Assembly: GCF_001425605.1 (NCBI RefSeq)
Contig: NZ_LMRG01000001.1
Span: forward strand, 687,597-751,596
Source of the DNA: Rhizobium sp. Leaf453
GTDB lineage: Bacteria > Pseudomonadota > Alphaproteobacteria > Rhizobiales > Rhizobiaceae
DNA length: 64,000 nucleotides
Direction: 5' to 3'
The translations under genes were made by a program, and so were the position numbers. Below, piece by piece: positions 59,609 to 64,000 of the stretch (position 1 is its first letter; every line of letters starts with the position of its first letter). Below the pieces are notes generated by a model. The model worked only from the letters and a program-made list of their open reading frames with translations, was not told the origin of the DNA and did not search any database.

Positions 59609-61543
59609 ATGCGTCTCGGAGAATATCCGGACAATTCCGGAATGGCTACCGCAAATGAACCAACGGCCGCGTCCTCGACACCCGCCGCCGTCGCGGCTGG
59701 ATTCGCGCCTGCGTTGAAGGAGGAAGGCCGGCTGCTTCTGAAAATGGGCATCGGCAAGCCCCTGATCGCCCGGGCCATGCTGTCGGCGCAAAGCCACGGC
59801 ACCACCGTCGAGGCAGAACTGCTCGCCTCCGGAGATATAGACGAAACCATCTATTTCGAAGCGCTCGCCGAAATGCTCGGCCTCGATTTCATGCCGCAGA
59901 TCGATCCGGCGCGCGTCCAGGATATTGCGGGCCTGGACATCCAGCTTCTCCGGCCGGAAACCCTGCGCGTTCATCATCCTTCCCGGCCACCGGTCACCAT
60001 CATTGTCCCTTCGCTGGCGCGGCTCAGCGACGTTGCCAGTCTGTTGCAGCGGACACCGCTGCTCAGGCAATCGCTGGCTGCCTCGACACCGTCAGCCGTG
60101 CGCAGGGCCGTCTGGCAGGCGGGGCGGCTGCGTCGCGTATCGGCTACCACACAGGCGCTGTTCGAGACGACACCGCTTCACAGCGCCCGGATTACCTTCT
60201 GGGGTAAGCAGGGCTTCTATGCCGGCATCTTGGTCAGCACCTTGCTGGCCATGGCGATGGGCTTGCCGATGATCAGTCTGATGCTGCTGCATATCGTGCT
60301 GACGCTGTTCTATCTCGCCAATTTCCTTGTCCGCTTCTATGCGCTCGGTTGCGCCTTCATGCAGGAGGGGGCACCACATCCCGTCGCGCAGGCCCCGCCG
60401 GCCGGCCCGCTGCCGGTCTATTCGGTGCTCGTGGCGCTCTACAAGGAAAAGAGCGTCGCCGCCCAACTGGTCGGCGCCCTCGACAAGCTCGACTGGCCAC
60501 GCTCGCGGCTGGATATCAAGCTTGTCTGCGAGGAGGACGATCTCGAGACGATCGCCGCGCTCGAAGCCATACGGTTGGCGCCGGAATACGAGATCGTCCG
60601 TGTGCCCGTCCATCTGCCGCGCACCAAGCCGAAGGCACTGAGCTATGCCCTGCCGGGCGTCCGGGGTGACTTCGTCACTGTCTACGATGCCGAGGACCGG
60701 CCGCATCCGGGCCAGTTGCACGAAGCCTATGCAGCCTTCTGCGCTGCTTCCCGGCAGGTCATCTGCCTGCAGGCGCCGCTTATCATCACCAACGCCCGCC
60801 AATCCTGGCTGAGCGCTCTGTTTGCACTGGAATATGCCGGCCTGTTTCGAGGCCTGCTGCCGATGCTGTCGCTGACCGGCTTGCCGCTGCCGCTCGGCGG
60901 GACATCGAACCATTTCCGCACCGCCGAACTCAAGCAGATCGGCGGCTGGGACCCGTACAACATGACCGAAGACGCGGATCTCGGACTTCGCCTGCACCGC
61001 CTCGGCTATCGCTCGCAGGTGATCTACAAGCCGACCTTCGAGGAGGCACCGATCACCTTCCCGGTCTGGCTCGGGCAGCGGACCCGCTGGTTCAAGGGCT
61101 GGCTGCAGACATGGCTGGTGCTGATGCGCAGGCCCGCGCAATTGCGCCGGGAAATGGGCTGGGCAGCCTTTATCGTCTTCCAAGTGCTGATCGCCGGCAT
61201 GCTTTTGTCATCGCTCTGTCATCCCGTCATTCTCGGTTTTCTGGTCTATCTCGGATGGCTGATGGTTCAGGACGGAACCCATGTCGATGGCTGGCTGACC
61301 TTCTGGCTTTTCATCTGCGATGTGGTGAATATTTTCGGCAGCTACGCTGTCTTCATCGCGTTGGGATTCAACCGGATGACAAAGCGCGAGAAACGAGCGG
61401 TCGGCTGGCGCTGGGGCTTCGTGCCGGCCTATTGGTTGATCATGTCGCTTGCGGCCTGGCGTGCCCTGATGGAATTGCGGACGAGCCCATTCTCTTGGAA
61501 CAAGACCCCGCACGCCGCGGTTGGCGCCGAGGAACCGGCATGA
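59609..61543 (+). CDS. Membrane glycosyltransferase family 2 with N-terminal GspE-like domain
   Basis: A 644-residue membrane protein. Residues about 35-160 look like a type II secretion GspE/MshEN-type N-terminal domain (LLKMGIGKPLIARAMLSAQS, FEALAEMLGLDFMPQIDP). Two spans follow (GFYAGILVSTLLAMAMGLPM and beyond), then a GT2 domain with VYSVLVALYKEKSVA, LVCEEDD, VTVYDAEDRPHPGQ (DxD), NMTEDADLG and QRTRWFKGW. More spans end the protein. The QxxRW block suggests a processive or large-product enzyme; MshEN domains in such enzymes bind cyclic di-GMP in some relatives. The start is at 59609; the ATG at 59642 is an alternative. Confidence 0.9.
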   Translation: MRLGEYPDNSGMATANEPTAASSTPAAVAAGFAPALKEEGRLLLKMGIGKPLIARAMLSAQSHGTTVEAELLASGDIDETIYFEALAEMLGLDFMPQIDPARVQDIAGLDIQLLRPETLRVHHPSRPPVTIIVPSLARLSDVASLLQRTPLLRQSLAASTPSAVRRAVWQAGRLRRVSATTQALFETTPLHSARITFWGKQGFYAGILVSTLLAMAMGLPMISLMLLHIVLTLFYLANFLVRFYALGCAFMQEGAPHPVAQAPPAGPLPVYSVLVALYKEKSVAAQLVGALDKLDWPRSRLDIKLVCEEDDLETIAALEAIRLAPEYEIVRVPVHLPRTKPKALSYALPGVRGDFVTVYDAEDRPHPGQLHEAYAAFCAASRQVICLQAPLIITNARQSWLSALFALEYAGLFRGLLPMLSLTGLPLPLGGTSNHFRTAELKQIGGWDPYNMTEDADLGLRLHRLGYRSQVIYKPTFEEAPITFPVWLGQRTRWFKGWLQTWLVLMRRPAQLRREMGWAAFIVFQVLIAGMLLSSLCHPVILGFLVYLGWLMVQDGTHVDGWLTFWLFICDVVNIFGSYAVFIALGFNRMTKREKRAVGWRWGFVPAYWLIMSLAAWRALMELRTSPFSWNKTPHAAVGAEEPA

Positions 61544-61551
61544 AACGACCT

Positions 61552-61842
61552 TTAGTCGCCCGTGACAGGGTCGCCGGTGAAATGCAGCGTATCGCCTTCG
61601 ACGGGCGGCCTGTCGATGACCATGTGCGGCTCTGCAGCCGGACGGGCATCATCGGCCTGATAGCGCTTGAGGACCCGTTCGATACTGTCATAACGCCGCA
61701 TTAGCGAAATGATACCGGGAAGCATGCCGTCACGAAATTCGTTGGTCGCACTGAAGAACTTGAACTCGTTGGCGAGTAAATTCTTGAGTTGCTCCTGCTC
61801 CTCCCGGAGACGCTGGCGATATTCGGAACTTTCCATGGACAT
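61552..61842 (-). CDS. Conserved-looking hypothetical protein
   Basis: A 96-residue protein from the ATG at 61842 (or 61836). It is a charged coiled-coil start (SSEYRQRLREEQEQLKNLLA) followed by FRDGMLPGIISLMRRYDSIE and a Pro-rich tail. No family is recognised. A longer frame to 61932 is possible. No clear ribosome site is seen at 61842. It is convergent with the glycosyltransferase 9 bp away and reads in the same direction as the tRNA upstream. Confidence 0.55.
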   Translation of the reverse strand: MSMESSEYRQRLREEQEQLKNLLANEFKFFSATNEFRDGMLPGIISLMRRYDSIERVLKRYQADDARPAAEPHMVIDRPPVEGDTLHFTGDPVTGD

Positions 61843-61933
61843 GGCGAGGCAAGGTTTTCCGTTTGAGTCAAACTGCCTGTCAAAACCGCCGCAAACGGGC
61901 GATTGAAAATCGCGCAAACACTGAGAAACCAAG

Positions 61934-62007
61934 TGGAGCGGGTAGCGGGAATCGAACCCGCACGATCAGCTTGGGAAGCTGACAAGCTACCACTACATCA
62001 TACCCGC
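61934..62007 (-). tRNA. tRNA-Gly, anticodon CCC
   Basis: On the minus strand the acceptor arm is GCGGGTA (62007-62001) pairing with TACCCGC, then T and an encoded CCA. The anticodon stem TCAGC/GCTGA holds a seven-base loop TTCCCAA with anticodon CCC, reading GGG. The T-arm GCGGG-TTCGATT-CCCGC is perfect. About 74 nt including CCA. Confidence 0.95.
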
Positions 62008-62092
62008 AACGCGAGGCAGGTTTTCACCAAGCACTGCTGCCTGTCAAGGCAGGAATCGGAGAAAACCGAACCGACAATGATGCTATTGCCGG

Positions 62093-63190
62093 CTATTCCG
62101 AACGGAAATGCTTGGACAGCTTCAAGCCCTGCGCCTGATAGTTCGAACCGAGCCCGACGCCGTACAACCCCTCCGGCCGCTCCATCATATGCTCGTAGAC
62201 CAGACGGCCGACGATCTGGCCGTGTTCGAGGATGAAGGGAACCTCGTGGCTGCGGACTTCGAGCACCGCGCGGCTGCCCTTGCCGCCGGCCGAGACATGG
62301 CCGAAACCGGGATCGAAGAAGCCGGCATAGTGAACGCGGAATTCCCCGACCAGCGGATCGAACGGCGTCATCTCGGCAGCATAGAGCGGCGGCACATGCA
62401 CGGCTTCACGCGAGACAAGGATGTAGAATTCATCGGGATCGAGGATCAGTTCGTCACGGCCTCGGCTGTAGAGCGGCTCCCAGAAATCATAGATGCCATG
62501 CTCGGCCTTCTTGTCGACATCGACGACGGCGGTGTGGTGCTTACCGCGATAACCGATCAGGCCATCATCGCCGGTGCCCTTGAGATCAATCGACAGCGCG
62601 ATGCCGGCGCCCGAAACATTCGGCGTCTCGCTGGCGACCAGCACGTCGCTCTCATGCAGCGCCATCACTTCGGTTTCGGTGAGAAGCGCATGGCCGATGC
62701 GGAAACGTATCTGCGACAGGCGCGAGCCGCGCCGGACGATCACCGGGAAGGTGCGCGGGCTGATTTCCAGATAGAGCGGACCGGAATAGCCGGCGGGAAT
62801 CTTGTCGAATTCCTGGGCGCGGTCTGTGATCACGCGGGTGAAGATGTCGAGGCGGCCAGTCGAGCTTTTTGGATTGGCCGAGGCCGACATGCCGACCGGC
62901 AGATCGAGGCTTTCCATCAGCGGCACAATGTAGACGCAGCCGGTCTCCAGCACCGCGCCTTCCGACAGGTCGATGACATGCAGTTTCAGCCGGTCGAGCT
63001 TGTCAGCGACCAGATGACCGGGACCGGGCATGAAGCTGGCGCGGACGCGGAAGGCTTTCGAACCCAGTCGAAGGTCGAGGCTTGCCGGCTGAATCTGGTC
63101 GATATCCAGCTTGGCTTCGCTTTTCAGCCGTCCTTCGTCAAACAGCGCCGCAATGGCGCGATCGGCCAGAATGCCCGTAGCCCTCGTCAT
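62093..63190 (-). CDS. dcd: dCTP deaminase, long alphaproteobacterial form
   Basis: A 365-residue 2'-deoxycytidine 5'-triphosphate deaminase. It is about twice the length of the E. coli enzyme and is made of two dUTPase-fold halves: QIQPASLDLRLGSKAFRV with ASANPKSSTGRLDIFTRV, and EFRVHYAGFFDPGFGH with GSRAVLEVRSHEVPFILEHGQ. These carry the family motifs for nucleotide binding and the catalytic Glu. It makes dUTP from dCTP in thymidylate supply. A duplicated form is typical of Rhizobiales. It is transcribed toward the tRNA, divergent from metZ. Confidence 0.93.
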   Translation of the reverse strand: MTRATGILADRAIAALFDEGRLKSEAKLDIDQIQPASLDLRLGSKAFRVRASFMPGPGHLVADKLDRLKLHVIDLSEGAVLETGCVYIVPLMESLDLPVGMSASANPKSSTGRLDIFTRVITDRAQEFDKIPAGYSGPLYLEISPRTFPVIVRRGSRLSQIRFRIGHALLTETEVMALHESDVLVASETPNVSGAGIALSIDLKGTGDDGLIGYRGKHHTAVVDVDKKAEHGIYDFWEPLYSRGRDELILDPDEFYILVSREAVHVPPLYAAEMTPFDPLVGEFRVHYAGFFDPGFGHVSAGGKGSRAVLEVRSHEVPFILEHGQIVGRLVYEHMMERPEGLYGVGLGSNYQAQGLKLSKHFRSE

Positions 63191-63266
63191 TTCATCGTCC
63201 TCTTTGCCGGCACCGGCACGTCATAACCCAAATTGTCCCTGTGACATATCTTCTCGTTCGCGGGAA

Positions 63267-63295
63267 TTGACGCAAGCGCGGCCAATCAGTAAATA
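63267..63295 (+). promoter_or_regulatory. Sigma-70 promoter of metZ
   Basis: TTGACG at 63267-63272, 17 bp, TAAATA at 63290-63295. The start of transcription should be near 63302, immediately before the riboswitch. Confidence 0.7.
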
Positions 63296-63304
63296 CTGAC
63301 TTAT

Positions 63305-63360
63305 CCCGTGGTGATTTGGCCGGTCGGCTTGCAGCCACGTTAAACAAGTAGCTAAAAAGG
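63305..63360 (+). promoter_or_regulatory. SAM-II riboswitch
   Basis: CGTGGTGATTTGGCCG, then GGCTTGCAGCCACG, TTAAACAAGTAGCTAAAA match the SAM-II (metA) consensus: CGTGG pairs with CCACG, and the GCTAAAA segment makes the pseudoknot. SAM-II occurs mainly in alphaproteobacteria upstream of metA and metZ. It binds S-adenosylmethionine. It lies 61 bp before metZ, with a terminator between. Confidence 0.9.
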
Positions 63361-63402
63361 CCGGGTTTGAAACCGGCTTGCTTTTTCGCGGCCGGTTTTT
63401 TT
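63360..63402 (+). terminator. Terminator with competing hairpin downstream of SAM-II
   Basis: Terminator: ACCGGC (63372-63377) pairs with GCCGGT (63391-63396), followed by seven T (63396-63402). A second hairpin, GCCGG(G)TTT with AAACCGGC (63360-63377), shares the ACCGGC arm, so the two exclude each other. This is the layout of transcriptional attenuation. Confidence 0.75.
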
Positions 63403-63420
63403 GTGTTGAAAGAGACGATA

Positions 63421-64000
63421 ATGAGCAAAACCTGGCGCCCCGCGACACAGCTCGTTCATGGCGGCACGACCCGTTCCAATCATGGTGAAACCTCCGAAGC
63501 CATCTTCATGACGCAGGGCTTCGTCTACGACACCTCGGAAGCCGCAGAAGCGCGCTTCAAGGGCGAGACCGACGGCTTCATCTATGCGCGCTACGGCAGT
63601 CCGACCAACGACATGTTCGAGCAGCGCATGTGCATGCTGGAAGGCGCCGAGGATGCGCGCGCCACGGCATCCGGCATGGCCGCCGTCTCCGCCGCCATCC
63701 TCTGCCAGCTGAAGGCCGGCGATCATATCGTCGCCGCCCGTGCCTTGTTCGGCTCCTGCCGCTGGGTGGTGGAAACGCTCGCCCCGAAATACGGCATTGA
63801 ATGCACGCTGATCGATGGGCGTTTCCTCGAAAACTGGGAAAAGGCGGTCAAGCCGAACACCAAGGTGTTCTTCCTCGAAAGCCCGACCAACCCGACGCTG
63901 GAAGTTGTCGACATTGCCGGCGTTGCCAAGATCGCCAATGCAATCGGCGCCAAGGTCGTCGTCGACAATGTCTTCGCGACGCCGCTCCTTCAGAAGCCGC
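63421..64000 (+). CDS. metZ: O-succinylhomoserine sulfhydrylase (5' part, cut by window end)
   Basis: The first 193 residues of a PLP-dependent Cys/Met-metabolism enzyme: TWRPATQLVHGGTTRSNHGETS, QGFVYDTSEAAEARFKG, FIYARYGSPTNDMFEQRMC, ATASGMAAVSAAIL and FFLESPTNPTLEVVDIA. The start of the lysine region is just past the edge. MetZ makes homocysteine from O-succinylhomoserine and sulphide in methionine synthesis. AGAGACG precedes the ATG. The SAM-II riboswitch upstream ties it to SAM levels. The 3' end is outside the window. Confidence 0.93.
   Translation, partial: MSKTWRPATQLVHGGTTRSNHGETSEAIFMTQGFVYDTSEAAEARFKGETDGFIYARYGSPTNDMFEQRMCMLEGAEDARATASGMAAVSAAILCQLKAGDHIVAARALFGSCRWVVETLAPKYGIECTLIDGRFLENWEKAVKPNTKVFFLESPTNPTLEVVDIAGVAKIANAIGAKVVVDNVFATPLLQKP

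Overview
The window looks like chromosome of a Rhizobium/Agrobacterium-type alphaproteobacterium (family Rhizobiaceae). The DNA is GC-rich. It carries a SAM-II riboswitch ahead of metZ, a long-form (365 aa) dCTP deaminase, a PodJ-like polarity protein, a TSUP/TIGR02186 pair, a divergent mntH-mntR pair, and several intergenic mosaic palindromes of the kind described in rhizobia. I see no phage, plasmid or transposase genes and no CRISPR array.

1-9.7 kb is a surface-polysaccharide locus, almost all on the minus strand. Tightly overlapping genes rfbF-rfbG-epimerase-C-methyltransferase should make a CDP-6-deoxy-4-keto hexose, epimerise it and add a carbon-bound methyl. A second run (glycosyltransferase, PhyH-type oxygenase, second methyltransferase, WbqC) probably decorates or transfers the sugar. 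A chorismate mutase gene lies between the two runs on the other strand, and galE follows. 9.8-16.6 kb holds an aminotransferase, mscL, a CrbS-like SLC5 hybrid histidine kinase split by a frameshift, and its likely LuxR-type response regulator. 16.7-26.8 kb is housekeeping and small regulated modules: DUF952-pyrD, a MATE pump, a CAP lipoprotein, a TPR-methyltransferase, two YitT paralogues around an Rrf2/AhpD-like pair, LysR/tautomerase and TetR/VOC.

27-31 kb is a DNA-repair run (ligase-associated helicase, PdeM nuclease, AlkD-like protein). 31-36 kb has a RibD_C reductase, a stand-alone Lrp ligand domain with a ribosome-site hairpin, an ABC exporter and the TSUP/TIGR02186 pair. 36-40 kb is one 4.2-kb PodJ-like gene. 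40.6-46.2 kb is a beta-oxidation set (acyl-CoA dehydrogenase, thiolase, FadB/FadJ) with a strong palindrome upstream.

46.2-49.6 kb is the most accessory-like part. It has three RIME-like mosaic palindromes, two of them flanking a GIY-YIG nuclease gene in direct orientation, GC-rich inverted repeats, and a roughly 330-nt highly structured, apparently non-coding stretch that may be a HEARO/omega-RNA or a group II intron fragment. 50-64 kb returns to ordinary genes: Tim44-domain protein, mntH/mntR, EamA exporter, Ca2+/H+ antiporter, LexA-like regulator, SNase-like protein, TerB, sterol desaturase-like protein, solute-binding protein, membrane glycosyltransferase, tRNA-Gly(CCC), dcd, and metZ behind a SAM-II riboswitch with a terminator. 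The genes at both edges (WbqC and metZ) are cut by the window.
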